Source: Pseudomonadota bacterium
GTDB taxonomy: Bacteria; Pseudomonadota; Gammaproteobacteria; Xanthomonadales; Rhodanobacteraceae
NCBI GenBank assembly: GCA_018240505.1
Contig: JAFEFQ010000235.1
Location: forward strand, 1 to 56,925
Reading direction: 5' to 3'
Length of the DNA: 56,925 nt
A model generated the notes under the pieces. It searched no databases. It had not been told where the DNA came from and was given only the letters and a program-made list of their open reading frames with translations. The position numbers and the translations under genes were made by a program. The stretch's first letter is position 1. Every line of letters begins with the position of its first letter. This document shows positions 47,952 to 56,287 of the stretch, in pieces.

Positions 47952-48263
47952 TCAGGGTTCGACCACGGCCAGCGCGGGCACGGCCGGGTCCTTGTCGTGG
48001 ACGAACGCGACGTAGCCGGCACCGCGCAGACACAGGCGCTGCGCCGTGTGCAGCAGACGTTCGCGCGAGGCGTGGATCAGCGTGATGTTGTTCGAGTCGA
48101 TGAGGTCGGCAACCGCGGCGAAACTCGGCGAGCGCCGGTCGGCACACTCGACGACGATGCGCTCGCCACGCACGGCGACCGGAGCCAGCGTTGCGCCGGA
48201 CTGCGCGGCGCCGGCGTTCGCCGCGACGAGCGCGGCAGCGAGAAAGAGATTTGAAATGTTCAT
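47952..48263 (-). CDS. Small secreted protein (paralogue B)
   Basis: A 103-residue protein with signal peptide (MNISNLFLAAALVAANAGAA). The mature part has VVECADRRSPSFAAV (Cys), QRLCLRGAGYVAFVHDKDPAVPALAVVEP at its end. The C-terminal segment LRGAGYVAFVxDxxxAxPxLAV aligns with paralogue A (45231-45569). Both lie on the minus strand on either side of the winged-helix regulator gene. I do not recognise a family. Confidence 0.8.
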   Translation of the reverse strand: MNISNLFLAAALVAANAGAAQSGATLAPVAVRGERIVVECADRRSPSFAAVADLIDSNNITLIHASRERLLHTAQRLCLRGAGYVAFVHDKDPAVPALAVVEP

Positions 48264-48370
48264 TGCGGCATCTCCTGGGGTTCCGGCGACGAAACGTCGT
48301 CGCTCACTCAGGAATGCGGCAATCGCGGTCGACGATTACTCCGTCGCCGCAGCGGCCGGTCGAAGCGCCG

Positions 48371-49162
48371 CTATGAGCGCAGGCCGACTCCGCGCCGCAG
48401 CAGACTCAGGCAATAGGCCGTGAGCGCACCGACGAAGGCGAACATGATCAGATAGGCCCAGGTCAGGTCGATGTCGGAGACGCCGAGCAGGCCATAGCGG
48501 AACGCGTTGACCATGTACAGGATCGGGTTGAGATGCGAGATCTCCTTCCACGGCGACGGCAGTTGGGCGACGTTGTAGAACACGCCGCCGAGATAGGTCA
48601 GCGGCGTCAGCACGAAGGTCGGGATGATCGCGATGTCGTCGAACTTGCGCGCGTAGATCGCGTTGACGAAACCGAGCAGGGCGAAGATCACCGCGGCGAG
48701 CAGGAACGTGCTCAAGGTGACGAATGGATGATACAAGTGGATTTTGGTGAAAAATAAACTTATCAACAAGACGATCACGCCGACCATGAAGCCGCGCAAG
48801 ACCGCGCCTGAAACGTAGCCGGCGAGGATCGCCCAGCTCGGCATCGGCGAGACCAGCATCTCCTCGACGAAGCGCTGGAACTTGGCGCCGAAGAACGAAC
48901 TGGTGATGTTGCCGTAGGCGTTCTGGATCACCGCCATCATGATCAGGCCCGGCGCGATGTATTCGATGTAGGAAATCGGCGCGCCACCGACGCCCTGCGC
49001 CATCGTGCCGATGCGGCTGCCGATCAGGCTGCCGAAGATGACGAAATACAGCGTCATCGTGATCGCCGGCGGCAGCAGCGTCTGCGACCAGATGCGCAGG
49101 ATGCGCGTGACTTCGCGGCGCGTGATCGTGCCGAGCGCGACGAGATTGGCCTGTGCGTTCAT
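48371..49162 (-). CDS. ABC-2 type exporter permease (YadH-like)
   Basis: A 263-residue inner-membrane permease with about six hydrophobic helices: ITMTLYFVIFGSLIG, IEYIAPGLIMMAVIQNAYG, AVLRGFMVGVIVLLISLFF, and FVTLSTFLLAAVIFALLGFV near the C-terminus. The ABC2 family block IIPTFVLTPLTYLGGVFYNV is clear. It works with the ATPase downstream of a short repeat gap at 49281-50252. The transported substrate cannot be read from the sequence. Confidence 0.93.
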   Translation of the reverse strand: MNAQANLVALGTITRREVTRILRIWSQTLLPPAITMTLYFVIFGSLIGSRIGTMAQGVGGAPISYIEYIAPGLIMMAVIQNAYGNITSSFFGAKFQRFVEEMLVSPMPSWAILAGYVSGAVLRGFMVGVIVLLISLFFTKIHLYHPFVTLSTFLLAAVIFALLGFVNAIYARKFDDIAIIPTFVLTPLTYLGGVFYNVAQLPSPWKEISHLNPILYMVNAFRYGLLGVSDIDLTWAYLIMFAFVGALTAYCLSLLRRGVGLRS

Positions 49163-49172
49163 GTGCGGAATT

Positions 49173-49270
49173 CGTGAGCGGTGAGCGGTGAGCGGTGAGT
49201 GGAACGAGCGACGAACTTCGCGGGTCTCGGCTGCTTTTTCCGCTCACCGCTCACCGCTCTGCCGCTCACC
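49173..49270. repeat. Short tandem and inverted GTGAGCG repeat
   Basis: GTGAGCG is repeated in tandem at 49174-49199 and the complement (CCGCTCACC units) at 49240-49270, so a long hairpin can form between the permease and ATPase genes. No gene is present. Confidence 0.75.
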
Positions 49271-49280
49271 ATTCCCGCGT

Positions 49281-50252
49281 TCACGCAGCCTCCTTGCTCA
49301 CGGCGCCACCCGAATTGGCCATCGAGCCATCGACCAGACGCACGAACAGCTCCTCGAGACGATTGGCCTTGTTGCGCATCGAGGTCACCGTGATCCCGCG
49401 CGCCGACAGCGCCGCGAACAGCGAGTTGAGATCGTGCGCGCGCGACATCTCTGCCTCGAGCGTGTGGTCGTCGAGGCGGGCGAGGCGCACGTCGGCGAGC
49501 TGCGGCAGCTCGCCGTTCGCGTCGGTCACGTCGAAGACGAAGGTTTCCACATCAAGCTTGGACAACAGCTTCTTCATCGACGTGTTCTCGATCACGCGGC
49601 CATGGTCGATGATCGTGATGTTGCGGCAAAGTTGTTCCGCTTCCTCGAGATAGTGCGTGGTCAGGATCACCGTGGTGCCGGCCGCGTTGATGCCTTCGAT
49701 GAACTTCCACATCGAGCGGCGGATCTCGATGTCGACGCCCGCGGTCGGCTCGTCGAGGATCAGCAGCCTGGGCTCGTTCATCATGGCGCGCGCGATCATG
49801 AGCCGCCGCTTCATGCCGCCCGACAGCGTGCGCGTCACCGCGTGCGCCTTGTCCCAGAGCGCGAGCTCCTTGAGGTACTTCTCGGCGCGCACGAGCGCGG
49901 TCTTGCGCTCGATGCCGTAGAAACCGCCCTGGTTGACGCAGATGTCGAGCGGCGTCTCGAACAGATTGAAATTGATCTCCTGCGGCACGAGGCCGATCAT
50001 GCGCATCGCCTGGCTGCGCTCGCTGCGCACCGAGTGGCCGAACACGCGCACGTCACCCGCGCTCGGGTTGACGAGCGAGGAGATGATGCCGATCAGGGTG
50101 GATTTGCCGGCGCCGTTCGGGCCGAGCAAGGCATAGAAATCGCCGGCCTGGACGGTGAGGGAGATGCCCTTGAGCGCTTCGACGCCGGTCGCGTAGGTCT
50201 TGCGCAGGTCGACGACGTCGAGGGCGGGAACGGATTGCTGGCTGCTGCTCAT
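49281..50252 (-). CDS. ABC exporter ATPase (YadG-like)
   Basis: A 323-residue ATP-binding protein. Walker A is GPNGAGKS, signature LSGGMKRRL, Walker B LLILDEP with TAGVDIEIRRSM and the H-loop ILTTHYLEEAEQL. The C-terminal ~80 residues are a regulatory extension. It pairs with the permease (48371-49162) on the same strand after a ~120-bp repeat-bearing gap. The start MSSSQQS (50252) is chosen; the upstream frame is not family-like. Confidence 0.95.
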   Translation of the reverse strand: MSSSQQSVPALDVVDLRKTYATGVEALKGISLTVQAGDFYALLGPNGAGKSTLIGIISSLVNPSAGDVRVFGHSVRSERSQAMRMIGLVPQEINFNLFETPLDICVNQGGFYGIERKTALVRAEKYLKELALWDKAHAVTRTLSGGMKRRLMIARAMMNEPRLLILDEPTAGVDIEIRRSMWKFIEGINAAGTTVILTTHYLEEAEQLCRNITIIDHGRVIENTSMKKLLSKLDVETFVFDVTDANGELPQLADVRLARLDDHTLEAEMSRAHDLNSLFAALSARGITVTSMRNKANRLEELFVRLVDGSMANSGGAVSKEAA

Positions 50253-50313
50253 AGCTGCTTTGATGATGCCAAGCGCGTAGTATAGCGGCCTTTGCTTTTC
50301 CGGATTTACCTGA

Positions 50314-51063
50314 GTGGCCGAACACTTTTCCCTGCGTCTCGCCGACAGCCGCATGCTCGCGCCGGCCGTGCGTCATCTCGCTTTCGAACGCGCCGACGGC
50401 GCGCCGTTCGCTTTCCTGCCCGGCCAGTTCGTGCAGGTGCATTTCCACTACGCCGACGGCAAGCCGACCAAGCGCAGCTACTCCGTTGCGACGATAGGCG
50501 CCGGCGACGCGACGCCGGTGCAACGCATCGAGATGGCGGTGTCCTACGTCGACGGCGGCGCGGCGACCGAAATCTTCAAAGGCCTCGAACAAGGCGGCAC
50601 GATCGAGGCCAGCGGCCCGTACGGACGCTTCTGCCTGATGGACAACGACGCGAACCAGCGCTACGTGCTCGTCGCCACCGGCACGGGCGTGACGCCGTAC
50701 CGCGCGATGCTGCCGCAGTTCAAAACGCTGTTCGCCCGGCGCGACATCGAAGTCGCGCTGATCTACGGTGCGCGCAACGAGACCGAATTGTTGTACGGCG
50801 ACGAGTTCGAGGCGTTCGCGCAGGAGAATCCGCGCTTTCGTTTCTACGCCTGCTTCTCGCGCAGCGTGCGCGCGCAGCCGCGCGCGCACGACCGCAGCGG
50901 CCGCGTGCAGGTCGCGCTCGAGGAAATCAAGCCGGATCCCGCGCGCGACATCGCCTACCTCTGCGGCAACCCGGACATGGTCGACCAGGGTTTCAACCTG
51001 CTCAAGGAAGCCGGCTTGCCGATCCCGCACATCCGCCGCGAGAAATACGTTTCCTCGCGCTGA
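50314..51063 (+). CDS. Ferredoxin-NADP reductase
   Basis: A 249-residue FAD/NADP oxidoreductase. The FAD-binding motif RSYSVAT (about 56-62) and the GTGVTPYRAMLPQF segment (about 126) for NADP are both present, followed by IYGARNETELLYGDEF and the C-terminal IAYLCGNPDMVDQGF and REKYVSSR. Length fits Fpr (about 250). It transfers electrons between NADPH and ferredoxin or flavodoxin. Start GTG 50314. It is divergent from the ABC transporter ATPase and precedes a MITE-like repeat. Confidence 0.93.
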   Translation: MAEHFSLRLADSRMLAPAVRHLAFERADGAPFAFLPGQFVQVHFHYADGKPTKRSYSVATIGAGDATPVQRIEMAVSYVDGGAATEIFKGLEQGGTIEASGPYGRFCLMDNDANQRYVLVATGTGVTPYRAMLPQFKTLFARRDIEVALIYGARNETELLYGDEFEAFAQENPRFRFYACFSRSVRAQPRAHDRSGRVQVALEEIKPDPARDIAYLCGNPDMVDQGFNLLKEAGLPIPHIRREKYVSSR

Positions 51064-51089
51064 AGCGGGCGGCCTGCGCACCCGCGCCA

Positions 51090-51314
51090 GGGCACCTCGA
51101 AAAACCGTAGCGAGCGAAGAGCCGATCTTGTCTAGGATCGGGCGCGTCGCCGGAGCGCAGGAACCGGAGTGTACCCAGATGTACATGAGGATTATATGCC
51201 GCTCCTGCGGCATGCCCTGCGGGCCAGCTTCGCTGTTCGCTTCGGCATCCTGCCTTCGCAGTCCGAGCACCGCCGGCGCGCAACATCGAGCGCAGTAGGT
51301 TTTTCGAGGCGCCC
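51090..51314. repeat. MITE-like repeat, copy 2 (225 bp)
   Basis: The second copy of the element at 41702-41858, in the opposite orientation. The ends form an inverted repeat GGGCACCTCGAAAAACC and GGTTTTTCGAGGCGCCC (almost perfect). It has about 70 extra bases in the middle (TGTACATGAGGATTATATG and following). It fills the space between the ferredoxin reductase gene and the convergent pilus gene, ending 2 bp before the pilus gene stop. Confidence 0.83.
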
Positions 51315-51315
51315 G

Positions 51316-52314
51316 TCAGTAGTTCACGTTGACCTGGACGACGTCGCTGTAGCTGTCGGGCGTCACGTCGGTGCTGCCGGTGACCTTGGCATAGACCGTC
51401 ATGCTCTGCGCCGCGCCGCTGCCGGTTGCGGCCACGCCGTTGCCGGCCGAGGTGGACGTCGCGGTGTTGCCCCATACCGTGGTCAGGGCGGAATTCTGGT
51501 ATAGCTGGTAGGCGACGGTATCGGTGTTCGCGCCGGTGCCTTTCATCTTGCCCGCACCGGTCGTGCCCGCGACGCTCAGCGGAGCGAGTCCGACGTAGTA
51601 CGCCATCTTGTTCGAGCAGGTCACGCTGAGCGTGGTGCTGCCGGAGGCGGGAACGTTGCCCGCGGCAACGCTGCCGAAATTGAGATCGTTGGCGCTCACG
51701 TTGCAGTTCTTGATCACGCTCGCGCTGACCTGGAAAGTGAACGGTCCCGTGGTCGTCGTGCCGCCGCAGCTGGCCGGCGGCGTGGCGCCGGCTTGCTCGT
51801 TGATCGTCATCAACGTATCGCCCGCCGCGTAGGTGTCGGCATAGCTGCCCGGCGCGGCGCCGGTCTGCCCCGCGAGCACACGACCGTACATCGTCAGCGA
51901 ACCGGTGAGCGTCTGGTTCGCGGCGAGCGTCAGGGTGAACGCATTCGACGACCAGCCCATGGTCGGATTTCCACCCCAGACGTCGCTGCCCCAGACCTGC
52001 GTGCGCGCGGAATCCTCGAACAACTGGAACTGCAGCGTGCCGCCGCTGCCGGACATCAGGCGTGGATTGGTCGAACCGCCGCCGGACTCGCCGATGCTGA
52101 TGCACACCCGCGCCGAGCGCTGGCTGCCCGCACTGTTCTTGCAGGAGTAGGACACGGTGCCGTTGACGTCGGTCCGGCTCGACAGCGGATCCACGCCGGA
52201 AAACGCGACGCCGGTCGAGCTCATGGTGCAGGTGACGTTCTGCGCGCGTGCAAGCACCGGCGCGAACAGCAGCAGGGCGAGCAGCACGCTGAACTGAAAC
52301 GGGAATCTCCTCAT
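51316..52314 (-). CDS. Two-domain SCPU (spore-coat-U-like) pilus tip protein
   Basis: A 332-residue secreted protein (signal peptide ending LARAQ). Two SCPU domains follow one another: first VTCTMSSTGVAFSGVDPLSS to YTADT-like end, second VSASVIKNCNVSANDLNFGSVAAG to DVVQVNVNY. Both show the pilin-like strand order with one Cys pair each. In SCPU chaperone-usher systems the longer protein is often the tip adhesin, while the shorter pilin (55424-55942) forms the rod. The start overlaps the usher stop by 4 bp. Confidence 0.9.
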   Translation of the reverse strand: MRRFPFQFSVLLALLLFAPVLARAQNVTCTMSSTGVAFSGVDPLSSRTDVNGTVSYSCKNSAGSQRSARVCISIGESGGGSTNPRLMSGSGGTLQFQLFEDSARTQVWGSDVWGGNPTMGWSSNAFTLTLAANQTLTGSLTMYGRVLAGQTGAAPGSYADTYAAGDTLMTINEQAGATPPASCGGTTTTGPFTFQVSASVIKNCNVSANDLNFGSVAAGNVPASGSTTLSVTCSNKMAYYVGLAPLSVAGTTGAGKMKGTGANTDTVAYQLYQNSALTTVWGNTATSTSAGNGVAATGSGAAQSMTVYAKVTGSTDVTPDSYSDVVQVNVNY

Positions 52315-54722
52315 GGTTGCTCCTTGCGGCACGCCAGCGGACCGATCTGCGGCAAGCCGTCGCCCTGTTTGCGATAGTCGAACTCGACGCGGCAGGTGCC
52401 GCCCGGCGTCTGCACCTCGAGCACATTGTGCGCTTCGAGCGCATCGAGATAGGCGATGCCGTCGTAGCCGACCAGCGCCGGCTCGCCCGCTTGCCCGGCG
52501 ATGCGCACTTCGCTGCCGAGCGCGAGCGGTTTGCCGGCCGCATCGACGAGCACGATCGTCGCCGCACGCACCGGCGTGATGCCGAAGCGCACCAGCGCAC
52601 CGCTGCGATCGCCCGGCGTCGCAAGCGCCTTCACCCGATCGATACGCACGTCGGCGGGCAGGCTCATCGGGTCGATCGCGACCTGGTTGTTCTGGTAGGC
52701 ATTGAGCGGCGTGACCAGGAGCATGCCGTTCGCGTCGGTCTTGCCGAGCACGCGGTTCTCGAGCCTGACCGGCACGCCGGCGATGCCGTCGGTGGAGACC
52801 ACGGCGAAGGCGTCGTCGATGTGGCGGGCGGCGAACAGATGACCGTCCATGAACACGAACGCGCCGGTCGCGTCCGCGTAGGCGTAGCGGCTGTCGCCGA
52901 GCGCGCTGACGCCGGCCGCGTAGCGTCCGCTGCCGCCGAGATAGTCGAGTTCGGCCTGCCCGCCGTTGCGTCCCGCGCCGGCGGAAAGGCTCGCGCGCCA
53001 GCCGAGGCCGCCTTCGATCGGCGTCGAGCGGTTCGCGCTGATCACGGCGGCGTTGCGGCCATTTTCGCGGCTCAACCCGGTGCTGACCGAGGTGGTTCCG
53101 CCGAGCGCGAAGCTGAAGCTGAAGAACACGCCGCGGTCGCTGCCCTTGTCGAGGTTCTGGTTGAGCGAGAACCCGAGCGAGGCGCTGCGGCCGACCGACT
53201 TGAACCAGCTCGCGTTCGCGTAGCGCGATGCCGGCTTGTCGGTTTCGCGCAGATGCAGGTAGCCGAGGCCGAAACTGCCGAAGCTCGCCGTGTTGAAGCC
53301 GGCCTGCGCATGCGCGCTGATGCGCGGCGGCGGCGTGCCGTAGAGTGCGGCAACGTCGCGATAGTCGCGCGACGCACGCGTGCCGCCGGCATTGAGGTAG
53401 TAGATGTCGTCGCGCCAGTCGTAGTTCAGGCTGACCTGCGAACCCGCGAGGCCGCGATCGTCGCTGCGCGCGTAGGCCGCGGAGACGACGCCGAAGCGGC
53501 CGAGCGCGACGCTGCCGCCGGCGCCCGCGTTGCGCAGTCCGGCCGTGGCCTCGGCATGCGCCTCGGCGGTGAAGCTGTCGCTGACGCCATGGCGCCAGGT
53601 GGCGCTCGCCATCGGGTCGCCGGCGTAGTCGAACGAACCCAGGCCGTAGTTCTCGCGCACGACGCCGAGCTCCACCGACCAGTCCGACAAGCCCTGCGCG
53701 AGCAACTGGTGCGTGTTGTAAAGCGAGAAGTTCAGCGTCGTCGCGCGACCGAGCGCATCGGTCACGACGATCTGCGCATTGCCGGCGCCGTTGACGTTCG
53801 GCACCGCATTGAGCTGGAACGGCCCGGCCGGCACCTGTGCGCTGAATTGCTTGACGCCGTTGATGTAGAGCTGCACGTCCGAAGGCAGCGCGGCCGAGCC
53901 GAAGAACGCCGGCAACGGCGCGGTGATGCGGTAGGGCTGCAGCGCGAAATCGGTGCCGAACTGGATGCCGCCGATGCGCGTCGCGCGCGACCACGACAGC
54001 GCGTCGGTGATCGTGTCGCCGATGCGCAGCGCGAGCATCTGCTCCGGGAACGAGGTCGTCCAGGTCGTATCGAGGCGCCGATAGTTGTTGCTCCAGCCGC
54101 CGACGTCGTCATGCGCCGCCTGTGCGAGCGCTGTGTAGCTGAGCACGCCGTAGCGGTTGAACGCGCGCAGTTCGGAAAATGCGCTGACGCCCGCGGTGCC
54201 GTGCTCGCCGACCGTGCCGTAGAGATCGTAATTGAGCAGCGCGCCCGGCGACGTGGTGACCTGGGGCACGCGGTTCTGCGGCGCATTCAATACGCTCGCG
54301 GGCAGATCGAGCAGCGCCAGCGGCGCTTCGATCGCCAGCGTCTGCTGGCCCGCGTCGTACTTCATCCTGACGCCCGCGAGGCTGTCCAGGCGCAGCGGAT
54401 CGCCGGCGCTGCTCGGCAGCACGAAGCCGAGGCCGCGCAATGCCGCCACGCTCGCGTAGATCGCGCCGTCGCGTTGACTGAAACGCGCGAGACCCTTGTC
54501 CACGCCGTTGAGGCTGACTTGCAGATAAAGCTCGGTCGCGTCCGCACTGGCAGTGCCGTCGCTTCCCGGGTCGTAACCCGCGATCGCCGCAGGAGCCGCC
54601 GCGTCGGCCGCGCTTGCCGATACCTCGAGCGCAAGGCAGGCGGGCGCCGCGAAGCTCTGCAACAGGAAGATTTCAACGAGGCGGATCGGCCAGCGAAGCG
54701 GCTTGCGTCGCTTTTTCACCAT
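52311..54722 (-). CDS. Outer membrane usher (FimD/PapC family)
   Basis: An 803-residue usher for assembly and export of pilins. It has a signal-peptide-like start (LVEIFLLQSFAAPACLA), the N-terminal domain ELYLQVSLNGVDKGLARFSQRDG, the beta-barrel core with LSWSRATRIGGIQFGTDFAL and LYINGVKQFSAQVPAGPFQL, and C-terminal domains ending with CRVEFDYRKQGDGLPQIGPL. ATG 54722 with a GAGG ribosome site is chosen over a TTG 33 bp upstream. It overlaps the chaperone gene by 50 bp. Confidence 0.96.
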   Translation of the reverse strand: MVKKRRKPLRWPIRLVEIFLLQSFAAPACLALEVSASAADAAAPAAIAGYDPGSDGTASADATELYLQVSLNGVDKGLARFSQRDGAIYASVAALRGLGFVLPSSAGDPLRLDSLAGVRMKYDAGQQTLAIEAPLALLDLPASVLNAPQNRVPQVTTSPGALLNYDLYGTVGEHGTAGVSAFSELRAFNRYGVLSYTALAQAAHDDVGGWSNNYRRLDTTWTTSFPEQMLALRIGDTITDALSWSRATRIGGIQFGTDFALQPYRITAPLPAFFGSAALPSDVQLYINGVKQFSAQVPAGPFQLNAVPNVNGAGNAQIVVTDALGRATTLNFSLYNTHQLLAQGLSDWSVELGVVRENYGLGSFDYAGDPMASATWRHGVSDSFTAEAHAEATAGLRNAGAGGSVALGRFGVVSAAYARSDDRGLAGSQVSLNYDWRDDIYYLNAGGTRASRDYRDVAALYGTPPPRISAHAQAGFNTASFGSFGLGYLHLRETDKPASRYANASWFKSVGRSASLGFSLNQNLDKGSDRGVFFSFSFALGGTTSVSTGLSRENGRNAAVISANRSTPIEGGLGWRASLSAGAGRNGGQAELDYLGGSGRYAAGVSALGDSRYAYADATGAFVFMDGHLFAARHIDDAFAVVSTDGIAGVPVRLENRVLGKTDANGMLLVTPLNAYQNNQVAIDPMSLPADVRIDRVKALATPGDRSGALVRFGITPVRAATIVLVDAAGKPLALGSEVRIAGQAGEPALVGYDGIAYLDALEAHNVLEVQTPGGTCRVEFDYRKQGDGLPQIGPLACRKEQP

Positions 54723-55413
54723 TGACCATCGCCTCGATATGTCCGCCGCCGGCAAATGCGCCCGGTGACGCCTTCAAATTCCAGTGCGCCGTCGCACCTG
54801 GCAATGCATAGCCGACCAGACCCGCGGCCAGCGCGACGCGCTGCCCGTTCGCATCGGTCAATGCCAGATCGGCGATCTGCGCATGGCCGCCGCCCTGGTT
54901 GGCGAGATCGACCGCGATGCCGTCGACGCCGCGGCGCAAGGTCCAGACGAGCTTCGGCGCCACCTGCGCGCCGACCGGCTCGACGAACACCGGTACGGAA
55001 TAATGCAGGACGAAACGCAAGCCCTTCTTGACCCTGGTTTCCACCGGCAACTCGTCGATCGCGACACGATAGGCCTCCTCGACCGCGTCGGCGCCCGCGG
55101 GCGGCGCACCGGTGCGGATCACGCGGATCAGCTGCCTGTCGCCGGGCGCGAGCTTGAGCATCGGCGGACTGACGACCAGGCCGCGCGAGGGCGCGAGTTT
55201 TTCCTCGCCACCCTCCTGCGTCCAGCGGAAGACGCGCACCTGCGCCTGCACCTCGTTGTCGCCGGTATTCGAGAGCCACAGACCATCCGCGTTCTGCGCG
55301 GGAGTGAGGCTCAACGACACCGGCGAAACCTGCAGGCCGCTCGCATGCGCGCTTCCCGCCAGCGCGAGGCCGGCGAGCAGTGCGATGCGGAACAGGACGG
55401 AGCGCGTCGACAT
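54673..55413 (-). CDS. Periplasmic pilus chaperone
   Basis: A 246-residue PapD-like chaperone, signal peptide (IALLAGLALAGSAHA). Features: SPVSLSLTPAQNADGLWLSNTGDNEVQAQVRVFRW (first Ig-like domain), and PPMLKLAPGDRQLIRVIRTGAPP in the F1-G1 edge region that donates a strand to the pilin. The conserved Arg of the subunit-binding pocket sits in RVIRTG. It stabilises SCPU pilins before they reach the usher. It is 10 bp downstream of the pilin gene. Confidence 0.95.
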   Translation of the reverse strand: MSTRSVLFRIALLAGLALAGSAHASGLQVSPVSLSLTPAQNADGLWLSNTGDNEVQAQVRVFRWTQEGGEEKLAPSRGLVVSPPMLKLAPGDRQLIRVIRTGAPPAGADAVEEAYRVAIDELPVETRVKKGLRFVLHYSVPVFVEPVGAQVAPKLVWTLRRGVDGIAVDLANQGGGHAQIADLALTDANGQRVALAAGLVGYALPGATAHWNLKASPGAFAGGGHIEAMVNGEKATQAASLADPPR

Positions 55414-55423
55414 GATCCGGGGC

Positions 55424-55942
55424 TCAGTAAGTGACGGTGACGGCGACGACGTCCTTGTAGTCGGTCGCGGGCGTGACGTCCATGCTCGCGATCTTGCCGT
55501 ACACGGTATAGGTCTGGTTGGCCGTAGCCGCGCTGCCGCGGTTGCCGCTCTTGACGTTGCCGCCAGTGCCGGTCGTGTTGCCCCAGACCGTGCTCGCGGC
55601 ATCCTGGAACAGCGAGTAGGCGACGGTTTCGCTGGTCGTCGCGCTCTTCATGAAGCCGGTGCCGTTGGTCGTGCCGCCGTTCGCCGCCGAGGGCAGCAGG
55701 CCGATCGTGTACGGCGTGTTCTTCGAGCAGGCCACGGTGACCGAGCCATTGTTCGCGGTGACGTTGGTCGCGGTCGAGGCTTGCGAGCCGAAATCGAGAT
55801 CGGTCGTCGACACGACCGAGCAGGTGCTCGTGACGGTGAGCTTGACGTTGAACTGGCCGGTGGCCGTCGCGGCCAGGGCGGGTGCGGCGATGCTCGCGGC
55901 GGCGGTGGCAAGGATCGCGGCGAGGGCGAGTTGGATCTTCAT
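55424..55942 (-). CDS. Major SCPU pilin
   Basis: A 172-residue secreted protein, signal peptide ending APALAATA. One SCPU domain: VTSTCSVVSTTDLDFGSQAS (first Cys and conserved FG), VTVACSKNTPYTIGL (second Cys), and DVVAVTVTY at the C-terminus. It is the first gene of the pilus operon and has a GGAG ribosome site 7 bp before ATG. The promoter about 95 bp upstream is a consensus sigma-54 site. It should be the main pilus rod subunit. Confidence 0.93.
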   Translation of the reverse strand: MKIQLALAAILATAAASIAAPALAATATGQFNVKLTVTSTCSVVSTTDLDFGSQASTATNVTANNGSVTVACSKNTPYTIGLLPSAANGGTTNGTGFMKSATTSETVAYSLFQDAASTVWGNTTGTGGNVKSGNRGSAATANQTYTVYGKIASMDVTPATDYKDVVAVTVTY

Positions 55943-56035
55943 TTCGTTACTCCGGATTGGTGGGGATCAGGTTGTCTGGTTCCACAGCGGGCGGGAGAAC
56001 AAACAAACTCTCGTGCTGCAGACAGCTGACTCAAA

Positions 56036-56052
56036 AGCAAGTACCGTGCCAA
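56036..56052 (-). promoter_or_regulatory. Sigma-54 promoter of the pilus operon
   Basis: On the minus strand TTGGCACGGTACTTGCT matches the full consensus TGGCACG-N4-TTGCW, with GG and GC separated by exactly 10 bases. The inferred transcription start (about 56025) lies about 83 nt before the pilin ATG. There is no enhancer-binding protein gene nearby, so the activator must act from another locus. Confidence 0.85.
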
Positions 56053-56126
56053 AACCGAAGTTCAATGACACCGAGGTAAACGAGTGATTTCATTCAGTAT
56101 TCTATAGTCATTTTTGTAAACTTTTG

Positions 56127-56152
56127 TGTCGCTATGTGACGCGGCGCGACAT
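56127..56152. promoter_or_regulatory. Inverted repeat upstream of the pilus promoter
   Basis: TGTCGC (56127-56132) and GCGACA (56146-56151) form an inverted repeat; a second, imperfect one (ATGTGACGCGGCGCGACAT) covers 56134-56152. Both lie about 75-110 bp upstream of the sigma-54 site, a usual place for an activator. No match to the CGGGT-N8-ACCCG sites of the eCIS operon. Confidence 0.4.
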
Positions 56153-56197
56153 AACAAACTGCCCCTGGCCGTTCGTTTCTCCTCGCGACGCCACGAT

Positions 56198-56219
56198 GAT
56201 GTCAAGGACGCTTGACATC
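56198..56219. promoter_or_regulatory. Operator 1 (TGTCAAG-N4-CTTGACA)
   Basis: A perfect inverted repeat, GATGTCAAG-GACG-CTTGACATC. Its right half contains the -35 box TTGACA of the promoter at 56212-56240, so a bound repressor would block polymerase. It shares its arms with operator 2. Confidence 0.75.
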
Positions 56220-56240
56220 GTCGTGACGCAGCCATACAGT
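56212..56240 (+). promoter_or_regulatory. Sigma-70-type promoter of the membrane protein/XRE pair
   Basis: TTGACA (56212-56217), 17-base spacer, TACAGT (56235-56240). Transcription should begin near 56247, inside operator 2, and run into the membrane protein gene at 56288. Confidence 0.7.
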
Positions 56241-56245
56241 GCAAA

Positions 56246-56263
56246 TGTCAAGCATGCTTGACA
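56246..56263. promoter_or_regulatory. Operator 2 (TGTCAAG-N4-CTTGACA)
   Basis: A second perfect inverted repeat, TGTCAAG-CATG-CTTGACA, 46 bp from operator 1 centre to centre. It covers the predicted transcription start. The two operators suggest co-operative repression, probably by the XRE-type regulator encoded at the right edge. Confidence 0.75.
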
Positions 56264-56287
56264 CATGTCCACGACCGAATCCGGCGC

